Positions 1-4,908 are shown, numbered from the stretch's first letter. The stretch is DNA of 5,396 bases from Anaerolineae bacterium (GCA_025454675.1 JALONZ010000185.1:1-5396), one strand, 5' to 3'. Notes: generated by a model from the sequence alone, not told the origin. Translations and numbers: made by a program.

Positions 1-11
1 GGCATGTATGC

Positions 12-31
12 GGACGGCAAGAATGCCGTCC
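12..31. repeat. Perfect 8-bp-stem palindromic hairpin repeat
   Basis: An 8-base arm GGACGGCA (12-19) and its exact reverse complement TGCCGTCC (24-31) flank the four-base loop AGAA. The right arm continues as CTACA. There is no T-run after it, so it is a poor intrinsic terminator for a gene entering from the left. The right edge GTCCCTAC recurs in the hairpin at 2492-2511, which suggests both belong to one family of dispersed intergenic repeats. Family membership is inferred from two copies only. Confidence 0.6.
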
Positions 32-68
32 CTACACACCACCCCTAACAATCCACAGGTTAAAACTT

Positions 69-719
69 ATGACCACTTTCATCCTCGCATCAGGTTCTCC
101 GCGTCGGCGTGATATGATTGCCTCGTTGGGAATCTATTTTACCATCATCAAGCCCGATATTGACGAATCGCAACACCCATCAGAAACACCCCTTGCTTAT
201 GTTCAACGGTTATCATCTGCCAAAGCGGATGCGGTGGCGGGGCGGTTATCTGCGCCTGCGACCATCCTCGCGGCGGATACCATCGTCATCCTGAGTGCGG
301 ATACGATTGGCATCACCGAGACGGGCGACTTATTGGGCAAGCCCGAAAATCGGCTTCATGCCCGTGATATGTTGACCCAATTACGCAACCGCCCGCATGT
401 GGTCATCACATCATTCACCTTGTTGCGCTTGGGGGATAATCCCGCACGTTATGCCGATACTGTTCAGACGCGGGTGTTTATGCGTGATTATACGGACGCG
501 GAAATTGAAGCCTATATCGCCACTGGCGACCCATTTGATAAAGCGGGGGGATATGCCATTCAGCATAACGGATTTATGCCCGTGTCGCATATTGAAGGTT
601 GTTATAACAATGTGGTGGGGTTGCCGTTATGTGCGGTTAAGCGGGGATTAATCGTGGTAGGATGGGACAATATCAGCGCGTCTGACTATTGTGATTGTCC
701 AAAATACATCCCCAAATAG
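69..719 (+). CDS. maf: Maf/YhdE-type nucleoside triphosphate pyrophosphatase (dTTP/UTP type)
   Basis: This is a 216-residue Maf-family pyrophosphatase, a cytoplasmic enzyme that hydrolyses noncanonical or excess nucleotides to monophosphate and PPi. The N-terminal signature LASGSPRRR lies at residues 6-14. The catalytic-Asp strand is LAADTIV with D70, GKP is at 90-92, DKAGGYAIQ at 157-165, and the closing motif NVVGLPL at 181-187. The DKAG...Q pattern matches the YhdE subgroup, known for dTTP/UTP hydrolysis, rather than the YceF m7GTP subgroup. Two oddities are visible. Residues 69-84 are two tandem copies of an ADTIxI unit, making the loop before GKP about nine residues longer than in E. coli YhdE. 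About 29 residues follow the last motif, including an unexplained Cys-containing tail ending PKYIPK. The ATG at 69 has AGG at 57-59 as a weak ribosome site, and the conserved N-terminus starts directly after it. Family assignment is firm; the exact substrate is inferred. Confidence 0.93.
   Translation: MTTFILASGSPRRRDMIASLGIYFTIIKPDIDESQHPSETPLAYVQRLSSAKADAVAGRLSAPATILAADTIVILSADTIGITETGDLLGKPENRLHARDMLTQLRNRPHVVITSFTLLRLGDNPARYADTVQTRVFMRDYTDAEIEAYIATGDPFDKAGGYAIQHNGFMPVSHIEGCYNNVVGLPLCAVKRGLIVVGWDNISASDYCDCPKYIPK
273..320 (+). repeat. 24-bp tandem duplication inside the Maf gene
   Basis: Two adjacent 24-bp units (273-296 and 297-320) both begin GCGGATAC and agree at 15 of their first 18 bases. 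They encode ADTIVILS and ADTIGITE. The first unit carries the family's catalytic Asp (D70); the second repeats Asp, Thr and Ile at the same spacing (D78). The length is a multiple of three, so the frame is kept. Confidence 0.7.
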
Positions 720-736
720 ATAAGCGGGGTGTGTAA

Positions 737-756
737 GGGCGCAATATATTGCGCCC
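737..756. repeat. Perfect 20-bp intergenic palindrome
   Basis: GGGCGCAATA (737-746) is followed immediately by its exact reverse complement TATTGCGCCC (747-756). TGT lies on the left (732-734) and ACA on the right (757-759), so the symmetry extends apart from two extra A residues. It sits between the maf stop codon and the next ribosome site. No T-tract follows, so a terminator role is weak. It could be another dispersed palindromic repeat or a protein-binding site. Confidence 0.65.
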
Positions 757-770
757 ACAAAGCATAAAAT

Positions 771-775
771 GGAGG
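771..775 (+). promoter_or_regulatory. Shine-Dalgarno GGAGG fixing the start at 784
   Basis: GGAGG lies eight bases before the ATG at 784. The upstream in-frame ATG at 769 overlaps this site, so ribosomes bound here would start at 784. Confidence 0.8.
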
Positions 776-783
776 CAATTAAT

Positions 784-1041
784 ATGGTTAATCCAAATAC
801 GGCGTGGATGTGGGCAACGGATGATGGCGGGGTGAATGGTGTGACCATTGACCAAATTCAGGGGCGCGTGATGTGGTTTGAAGATGCAGGCGCGTGTGCC
901 TGTGGTGACAGTTCTGCTGTTCAAAGTTTTGAACAATTTGTTCAAAAGGGTGCCTATTTAGATTCAATCCCCGATGATACCCTATCTGAATTGCGCCACT
1001 CGGTGACATTTTATGCCGAAGAATTGGCTAAGGGCAATTAA
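784..1041 (+). CDS. Small acidic hypothetical protein (85 aa)
   Basis: I do not recognise the family. The protein has 85 residues from the ATG at 784 and begins MVNPNTAWMWATDD. It is strongly acidic, with 13 Asp/Glu against 4 Lys/Arg, and has no signal peptide or membrane segment, so it is probably cytosolic. An alternating Cys pair sits in GACACGDSS (residues 37-44, C38 and C40). The second half, SFEQFVQKG...PDDTLSELRHSVTFYAEEL, looks helical. Two cysteines alone are not enough to argue for a metal site. The strong GGAGG at 771-775 and coherent codon use support a real gene. It stands alone: maf ends 64 bases upstream beyond a palindrome, and the tRNA promoter follows downstream. I see no convincing promoter of its own, so it may be transcribed from upstream of maf. 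Confidence 0.75.
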   Translation: MVNPNTAWMWATDDGGVNGVTIDQIQGRVMWFEDAGACACGDSSAVQSFEQFVQKGAYLDSIPDDTLSELRHSVTFYAEELAKGN

Positions 1042-1050
1042 TAACCCTTC

Positions 1051-1090
1051 GGTGAGGAATTTTCGTACACATTGTCGGATTTTCCTCACC
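1051..1090. other. Hairpin with 9-bp stem after the 85-aa gene
   Basis: GGTGAGGAA (1051-1059) pairs exactly with TTCCTCACC (1082-1090) across a 22-base loop, starting nine bases after the stop codon. No T-run follows on either strand (AAATCCCC on the +), so it is not a canonical intrinsic terminator. It could still protect the 3' end of the mRNA or act in factor-dependent termination. Confidence 0.45.
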
Positions 1091-1137
1091 AAATCCCCAT
1101 AAATTGCTATAAACATTTTTACAAAACTTGTTGTATC

Positions 1138-1151
1138 CTAGAGACTAGAGA
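1138..1151 (+). repeat. Tandem CTAGAGA repeat abutting the tRNA promoter
   Basis: Two direct copies of CTAGAGA (1138-1144 and 1145-1151) end exactly at the first base of the -35 hexamer. This is the usual place for an upstream activator or repressor site, but two 7-bp copies could also be chance. Confidence 0.4.
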
Positions 1152-1181
1152 TTGACAATCGAATAGCAAAGGGTATATAAT
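1152..1181 (+). promoter_or_regulatory. Consensus sigma-70-type promoter of tRNA-Ala
   Basis: The -35 hexamer TTGACA (1152-1157) and the -10 hexamer TATAAT (1176-1181) both match consensus exactly, with an 18-base spacer. Transcription would start near 1188, leaving a leader of about nine bases before the tRNA at 1197. The segment between the -10 and the likely start is CCCCAA, a C-rich discriminator of the sort linked to stringent control in E. coli. That regulatory reading is an inference. Confidence 0.85.
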
Positions 1182-1196
1182 CCCCAACATTGATTG

Positions 1197-1269
1197 GGGC
1201 CTATAGCTCAGTTGGGAGAGCGCTTCAATGGCATTGAAGAGGTCAAGAGTTCGAGTCTCTTTAGGTCCA
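1197..1269 (+). tRNA. tRNA-Ala, anticodon GGC
   Basis: A complete cloverleaf can be read by eye. The acceptor GGGCCTA (1197-1203) pairs with TAGGTCC (1262-1268), and its third pair is G-U, the G3:U70 identity element of alanine tRNAs. The D stem is GCTC/GAGC (1206-1209, 1218-1221). The anticodon stem CTTCA/TGAAG encloses the loop ATGGCAT with anticodon GGC at 1230-1232, reading GCC and GCU codons. The loop ends are A32 and U38, a feature known for tRNA-Ala(GGC). The T stem AAGAG/CTCTT encloses TTCGAGT. The discriminator is A1269. CCA is not encoded directly after it: ACCA follows at 1270-1273, one base out of register, so the tail must be added by nucleotidyltransferase or trimming must differ. 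The gene has its own promoter and terminator, forming a single-tRNA unit. Confidence 0.97.
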
Positions 1270-1277
1270 ACCACAAC

Positions 1278-1314
1278 AAAACCCCTTTGCTAAGTATTTT
1301 GGCAGAGGGGTTTT
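1278..1314 (+). terminator. Intrinsic terminator after tRNA-Ala
   Basis: AAAACCCCTTTGC (1278-1290) pairs with GCAGAGGGGTTTT (1302-1314) over 13 positions with one G-U wobble and an 11-base loop. The descending arm ends in TTTT, then GCGTTTATA. The U-tract is short and interrupted, so some readthrough into the downstream genes is plausible. The flanking A-run and T-run would also allow function on the other strand. Confidence 0.8.
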
Positions 1315-1327
1315 GCGTTTATATCAG

Positions 1328-1333
1328 AAAGGA
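1328..1333 (+). promoter_or_regulatory. Shine-Dalgarno AAAGGA of the small ORF
   Basis: AAAGGA lies eight bases before the GTG at 1342 but only two before the ATG at 1336. The normal spacing favours GTG as the start; the ATG cannot be excluded. Confidence 0.5.
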
Positions 1334-1341
1334 TAATGGAC

Positions 1342-1503
1342 GTGGCTGAACGTAGAAGTTTGTTGGATGATGTTGCAGAAGGTATTCGCCGTGTTTGGGA
1401 AGATTTGGAACGTGCTTTTAATCCTGAAAAACGGAAAAAAGACGAGCCTCAACTCGTGCCAGTTCCTGTGCGGAATCGCAGACCACTCCCACCACGCCGT
1501 TAA
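1342..1503 (+). CDS. Small basic hypothetical protein (53 aa; 55 if ATG 1336)
   Basis: I do not recognise this small protein. From GTG 1342 it starts MAERRSLLDDVAEG; from ATG 1336 two residues are added. The first 26 or so residues form a charged, probably amphipathic helix (LLDDVAEGIRRVWEDLERAF). A Lys/Arg/Glu patch follows, then a Pro/Val/Arg tail (LVPVPVR...RPLPPRR) likely to be extended. There is no membrane segment or cysteine. Support for a real gene: a Shine-Dalgarno at 1328-1333, a composition split into helix and tail that is typical of a real small protein, and a stop codon only three bases before the dehydratase start. That next gene has no Shine-Dalgarno, so its translation probably depends on ribosomes finishing here. 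No clear promoter lies between the tRNA terminator and this ORF. The function is unknown; a regulatory or leader-type role is possible but unproven. Confidence 0.6.
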   Translation: MAERRSLLDDVAEGIRRVWEDLERAFNPEKRKKDEPQLVPVPVRNRRPLPPRR

Positions 1504-1506
1504 CCG

Positions 1507-2481
1507 ATGAATAATGTCACTTTTGCGGATGTAGTATCGGCGCATGACCGTTTGCGGGGTGTTGCACACCGCACCCCGGTCATAACCTCGCGCACACTGG
1601 ATGAACGCACAGGCGCACAGGTTTTCTTAAAATGCGAAAATTTTCAGCTTATCGGCGCGTTCAAATTTCGTGGTGCGTATAACGCCATCTCACAACTTAC
1701 AGATGACCAAAAAAAACGAGGTGTGATTACCTATTCCAGTGGCAATCACGCCCAAGCGGTGGCATTAGTGGGGCGGATGTTGGGTGTGCATACCATCATC
1801 GTCATGCCACAAAATGCCCCCGCGACAAAACGCATTGCTACTGCCGATTATGGCGCGGAAATTGTGTTTTATAACCCCGCCGAATCTGACCGCAAGCAAC
1901 TGGCAGAATCACTCGCAGAAAAACATGGCTATGCTATCGTCCCGCCGTATGATTACCCGCCTGTGATTGCAGGGCAGGGGACAGCCGCCTTAGAATTGCT
2001 CCAAGATGTTCCCGATTTGGATTTGTTATTGGTGTGTTGTGGCGGTGGTGGGTTATTGAGTGGCTCGGCGATTGCGGCGAAGGGCATGTCGGATAAAATC
2101 CGTGTGATTGGGATTGAACCCGAAGTGGCGAATGATGCAACCCTATCATTCCGCACAAAAACACTCCACACGATTCATAACCCGCCCACAATTGCCGATG
2201 GCACGCGCACGCCATCACTCGGCGAATTGCATACTTTTCGCCTCGTGTTGCAATATGTAGATGATATGCAAACGGTGAGCGAGGATGATATTAAAAATGC
2301 CGTCCGATTCGCTTTTTATCGGCTAAAACTGGTGATTGAACCGTCTGGCGCATTGGGATTATCGGGCGTGTTGAGTGGGGCAGTCCCTGCACAGGGTAAA
2401 AAGGTGGGGGTTATCATCAGTGGTGGCAATATTGATGCCGAAACCATGACCCAAATTTTAGCGGAATCGCATATCACATAA
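1507..2481 (+). CDS. PLP-dependent threonine/serine dehydratase (serine racemase family)
   Basis: This 324-residue fold-type II PLP enzyme probably deaminates L-threonine or L-serine to 2-oxobutyrate or pyruvate in the cytoplasm. The PLP lysine is K53 in GAFKFRGA. The substrate-binding Asn loop is SSGNHAQA (77-84), with S78 at the position of the serine racemase re-face base. The phosphate-binding glycine loop is GGGG (179-182), and SGGN (305-308) places S305 near the pyridine nitrogen. E204, A208 and D210 in EPEVAND have the spacing of the divalent-metal site in serine racemase. The length and the missing C-terminal ACT domain fit the catabolic TdcB/serine racemase/3-hydroxyaspartate dehydratase group, not feedback-inhibited biosynthetic IlvA. 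Substrate cannot be chosen from sequence alone, so no gene symbol is given. The ATG at 1507 lies three bases after the small ORF and has no Shine-Dalgarno, which suggests translational coupling. Confidence 0.93.
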   Translation: MNNVTFADVVSAHDRLRGVAHRTPVITSRTLDERTGAQVFLKCENFQLIGAFKFRGAYNAISQLTDDQKKRGVITYSSGNHAQAVALVGRMLGVHTIIVMPQNAPATKRIATADYGAEIVFYNPAESDRKQLAESLAEKHGYAIVPPYDYPPVIAGQGTAALELLQDVPDLDLLLVCCGGGGLLSGSAIAAKGMSDKIRVIGIEPEVANDATLSFRTKTLHTIHNPPTIADGTRTPSLGELHTFRLVLQYVDDMQTVSEDDIKNAVRFAFYRLKLVIEPSGALGLSGVLSGAVPAQGKKVGVIISGGNIDAETMTQILAESHIT

Positions 2482-2491
2482 CATTAAAAAC

Positions 2492-2511
2492 GGGCATGAT
2501 GTAGCATGTCC
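2492..2511. repeat. Short hairpin repeat after the dehydratase, possible terminator
   Basis: GGGCATG (2492-2498) pairs with CATGTCC (2505-2511), seven pairs with one G-U, around a six-base loop. CTACTTTTATTT follows, so it starts ten bases after the dehydratase stop and could work as a weak intrinsic terminator. Its right edge GTCCCTAC equals that of the hairpin at 12-31, which also fits a dispersed repeat. Confidence 0.5.
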
Positions 2512-2523
2512 CTACTTTTATTT

Positions 2524-2642
2524 CACCCCACCCCCAACCCCCTCCCCACACTGTGGAGAGGGGGCTAAAACCGCGCCGAGAAACGATTTTTATCCCCTTT
2601 CTCCACGTAGTGGGGATAAGGGGGTTGGGGGGATAGGGGTGG
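2524..2642. repeat. About 120-bp C-rich/G-rich fold-back (inverted) repeat
   Basis: The left arm begins CACCCCACCCCCAACCCCCT (2524-2543). The right arm, read on the other strand from 2641, runs CACCCC, TATCCCCCC, AACCCCC, TTATCCCC: the same pattern with small insertions. Each arm can also fold on itself: CCCCAC with GTGG near 2545-2556, and CTCCAC with GTGGGG near 2601-2615. The centre (about 2566-2592) is unpaired. No open reading frame lies inside. Similar CCCCCAACCCCCT repeats are frequent between genes in cyanobacteria and Chloroflexota. A nonautonomous MITE-like origin is possible, but no clear target-site duplication is visible. Confidence 0.7.
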
Positions 2643-2701
2643 ATTTTTCAGACCTATTTGTTATCCATAATTGACATCAGATAATTTTCATGGAGGGCTG
2701 A

Positions 2702-3799
2702 ATGACCCAAAAATTGACTTTGCGCCAATTGAATCGGATGTATTTAGACCGTCAATTGCTCATCAACCGCGCTGATATGACCATTAGCCAAGCGACGGAG
2801 CGCGTGGTGGGGTGGCAATCGCAAATTCCCAATCCGCCGTACATTGGGTTGTGGTCACGACTGGCATCGTTCCAACGTGATGACCTGACCCGCGCCATGC
2901 AAAACCGCGAAATTGTGCGTTGCGCGATGTTCCGTTCCACCTTGCACCTCATCACCCAAGCTGACCATCACCGTTTTCATCGGGTTATTGAACCCGCGCT
3001 GGTGAAAGGATTGCGTTCCTTTCATGGGCGCAATATTGAAGGCATGGCTATTCCGCCGTTGCTCACTGCGATAAAGCCATTTTTGGATGAATCCGCGCGT
3101 AGTATGGGCGAAATTGGCAAATTTTTGCAGACGATTGAACCTGAACGCAATCCAGAGGCACTCAATTACACCATCCGCACCTATCTGCCATTGGTGCAAA
3201 TCCCACCCGCAGGCACATGGGGCGCAGGGAGCAAAGCGACTTATGCGACGGCAGAAAGTTGGATTGGTTGGGGAGAATCGGCGGATGTTGGCGCGTTATT
3301 TTTGCGCTATTTGGCAGGTTACGGACCCGCATCTGTCATGGATTTTCAGACATGGACGGGCATGACCAAACTGGCATCCGAAATTGAATCGGTGAAGGGG
3401 CAATTGCGCGTATTTGTGGATGAAAACGGCGTAGAATTATATGATTTACCTGATATGCCACTGCCAGATATAGATGCGCCGTTGCCTGTTAAATTCGTCC
3501 CTGAATATGATAACATCCTGATTGGTCATGCTGATAGGACGCGCATTTTGCCCGAAGAACATCGTAAAAAGGTATTCTTAACGGCGGGGCGCGTGCTAAA
3601 TACCATTTTGGTGGATGGATTTGTGGCGGGCGTGTGGAAAATTGAGACGACCAAACGCACTGCAACCTTGCAAATTACCCCCTTCATCACATTAACCGAT
3701 GCCCAGCGCGAGGCGCTCATCAGTGAAGGGGAACGCCTAACACGCTTTGTCGCGGATACGGCGGAACAAATTGCTATCACATTTTCGCAAGTGGATTAA
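2702..3799 (+). CDS. Winged-helix HTH_42 protein, AlkZ/YcaQ-like DNA glycosylase relative
   Basis: This 365-residue protein fits the HTH_42 (formerly DUF1006) winged-helix superfamily, which includes the alkylpurine and crosslink DNA glycosylases AlkZ and YcaQ. Recognisable blocks are VVGWQSQIPNPPYIGLWSRL (35-54), FRSTLHLIT (77-85), RYLAGYGPAS...DFQTW (202-218), FVPEYDNILIGHADRTRIL (265-283) and VDGFVAGVWK (304-313). Q39 and Q41 form a QxQ pair near the position of the catalytic QxQ of AlkZ (Q37, Q39), whereas YcaQ has QxD. The middle residue here is Ser, not the usual aliphatic one. The length is typical of the family. Many members have no tested activity, so 'glycosylase' is inferred and a plain DNA-binding role is possible. 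The start is secure: GGAGG at 2692-2696 lies five bases before the ATG. The gene follows the fold-back repeat and has a 64-base gap to the next gene, so it may form its own transcription unit or lead the downstream operon. Confidence 0.85.
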   Translation: MTQKLTLRQLNRMYLDRQLLINRADMTISQATERVVGWQSQIPNPPYIGLWSRLASFQRDDLTRAMQNREIVRCAMFRSTLHLITQADHHRFHRVIEPALVKGLRSFHGRNIEGMAIPPLLTAIKPFLDESARSMGEIGKFLQTIEPERNPEALNYTIRTYLPLVQIPPAGTWGAGSKATYATAESWIGWGESADVGALFLRYLAGYGPASVMDFQTWTGMTKLASEIESVKGQLRVFVDENGVELYDLPDMPLPDIDAPLPVKFVPEYDNILIGHADRTRILPEEHRKKVFLTAGRVLNTILVDGFVAGVWKIETTKRTATLQITPFITLTDAQREALISEGERLTRFVADTAEQIAITFSQVD

Positions 3800-3863
3800 G
3801 CAAAATTGCGATATTTGCGTTACACTAAAAGCAGACTTGTTCAATCTATAAGGAGCGTGATTC

Positions 3864-4415
3864 ATGGCATCTAAATTACCACTCGAATTGCAAAAAGAAG
3901 AAAAATTGGTCTCGTTGGTCAAAACACATCCCATTTATTTTGTCCTGAAGATGATAGGCACTGTTTTGGGGACAGCAATTCCGATTGCATTATTTCAATT
4001 ACTCTCTCCCAACACAGGAGATGATTTTCTCAGCACCGTATTTCGGATTGCGACCATCGCATGGTTGATTGGCGGGTTTGTGATTGCCTATTTTATTTGG
4101 TATCGCTATACACATGACCTTTGGATTGTCACCGACCAACGGGTGATTGATAGCACCAAAAATCATTGGTTTCATCACCGCATGGCATCCACCGACCTCA
4201 TCAACATTGAAGAAATGAAGATTGAACGCAATGGTATTATCCCAACCTTATTCGGCTTCGGTGACTTGATTTGCCAGACGGCGGGTGGGACAGATGCCAA
4301 GTTTATATTTGACGGTGTGCCACAACCGAATAAAGTGTTGGAATTGGTGGATGATTTGCGCGATAAAGCCCGCCAAAAATTGGGGATGAATTATATGCGT
4401 AAAGGTGAGGGTTGA
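3864..4415 (+). CDS. Membrane protein with two TM helices and a bacterial PH domain
   Basis: This 183-residue protein begins with a short charged cytosolic segment, then two hydrophobic helices at about residues 24-47 and 59-80, joined by a short polar loop (SPNTGDD). The rest is soluble and carries the pattern of bacterial PH (bPH2/YdbS-like) domains: YTHDLWIVTDQRVID (82-96), a turn with HWFHHR, then INIEEMKIERNGIIPTLFGFGDLICQT (113-139) and a C-terminal helix KVLELVDDLRDKARQKLG. Both ends are probably cytosolic. These domains are thought to act as membrane-bound scaffolds; the partner is not known. The start is supported by AGGAG at 3851-3855, eight bases before the ATG. The stop codon overlaps the next start by one base (TGATG), so it very likely shares an mRNA with the thioesterase and GNAT genes. 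PH assignment comes from pattern recognition of the family. Confidence 0.82.
   Translation: MASKLPLELQKEEKLVSLVKTHPIYFVLKMIGTVLGTAIPIALFQLLSPNTGDDFLSTVFRIATIAWLIGGFVIAYFIWYRYTHDLWIVTDQRVIDSTKNHWFHHRMASTDLINIEEMKIERNGIIPTLFGFGDLICQTAGGTDAKFIFDGVPQPNKVLELVDDLRDKARQKLGMNYMRKGEG
4404..4410 (+). promoter_or_regulatory. Shine-Dalgarno GGTGAGG for the thioesterase start
   Basis: This purine-rich site inside the end of the PH gene lies four bases before the ATG at 4415. It supports that ATG over the TTG three bases upstream. Confidence 0.6.
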
Positions 4416-4897
4416 TGAATCGTCCGATTCAAGATTTTTATCCCGATGAAGCCGCCATTTGTTATGGATGCGGTCGGAATAATCCGCACGGGCTTCATAT
4501 CAAAACGCATTGGGATGGTCAAGAAGGGGTGTGCAAGTTCACCCCTTCCGCCCATCACACCGCATTTCCGGGGTTTGTGTATGGCGGATTGCTCGCCAGC
4601 CTGATTGATTGCCATAGCATCGGCACAGCCATCGCCGCATTTTATGACAGGGCAGGCATATCCCCAGAGAGTGGCGAAGAAATTACTTGCGTGACGGGCA
4701 ATTTGCATGTGACCTACCTTAAACCCACACCGATTGACGGTGAACTCATTTTGCGGGCGCATATCAAAGACATCACCGATAAAAAAGCGATTGTCATCTG
4801 CGACATTTGGGCGGGGGATGTGGTCACGGTGAAAGGCGAAACGGTTGCGGTGCGGGTAAAATCGCGCCTCAATGTGCAGGGACATCATAAGGCATAA
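4415..4897 (+). CDS. PaaI-like hotdog-fold thioesterase
   Basis: This 160-residue protein is of single hotdog-domain size and likely hydrolyses an acyl-CoA or similar thioester in the cytoplasm. The N-terminal motif CYGCGRNNPHGLHI (17-30) is the C-x-G-C-G-x-x-N-P-x-G-L box seen in many PaaI-family proteins. The core GFVYGGLLASLIDCHSIGTA (53-72) matches the central helix region of 4HBT domains, with D65 in the place of the usual acidic catalytic residue. NLHVTYLKPTPIDGEL (96-111) and the following strands complete the fold. C17 and C20 form one CxxC pair, but no second pair is present to complete a four-ligand site. The ATG at 4415 overlaps the PH gene's stop by one base, so coupled translation is likely. 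The GNAT gene starts 11 bases after its stop. Substrate is unknown. Confidence 0.88.
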   Translation: MNRPIQDFYPDEAAICYGCGRNNPHGLHIKTHWDGQEGVCKFTPSAHHTAFPGFVYGGLLASLIDCHSIGTAIAAFYDRAGISPESGEEITCVTGNLHVTYLKPTPIDGELILRAHIKDITDKKAIVICDIWAGDVVTVKGETVAVRVKSRLNVQGHHKA

Positions 4898-4908
4898 AGG
4901 ATAATGAT

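Noticed and set aside
769..783. Upstream ATG giving a 90-residue version of the small acidic protein
   Set aside because: This ATG overlaps the GGAGG that correctly spaces the ATG at 784.
1182..1199. CCCCAA...TTGGGG hairpin over the 5' end of the tRNA
   Set aside because: The left arm lies upstream of the predicted transcription start near 1188, so most of it would not be in the RNA.
1299..1327. TTGGCA-N17-TATCAG as a promoter for the small ORF
   Set aside because: The -10 is poor, it overlaps the terminator, and transcription would begin at or after the ribosome site.
1934..2218. A 94-codon open frame on the - strand inside the dehydratase
   Set aside because: It is antisense to conserved dehydratase motifs and shows no family features.
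12..2511. The repeated palindromes as CRISPR repeats
   Set aside because: They are far apart, sit singly in gaps, differ in stem sequence and have no regular spacers or cas genes.
2671..2676. TTGACA as the -35 of a promoter for the HTH_42 gene
   Set aside because: The -10 position would fall on the Shine-Dalgarno (GAGGGC) with no match. GATAAT at 2680-2685 with TTGTTA at 2658-2663 is another candidate but leaves almost no leader.
4412..4414. TTG start for the thioesterase
   Set aside because: The ATG three bases later forms a standard TGATG overlap and has a suitable ribosome site.
4391..4888. A 165-codon open frame on the - strand
   Set aside because: It lies antisense to the thioesterase, whose motifs are clear on the + strand. 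Its translation shows no family pattern and no ribosome site was found.
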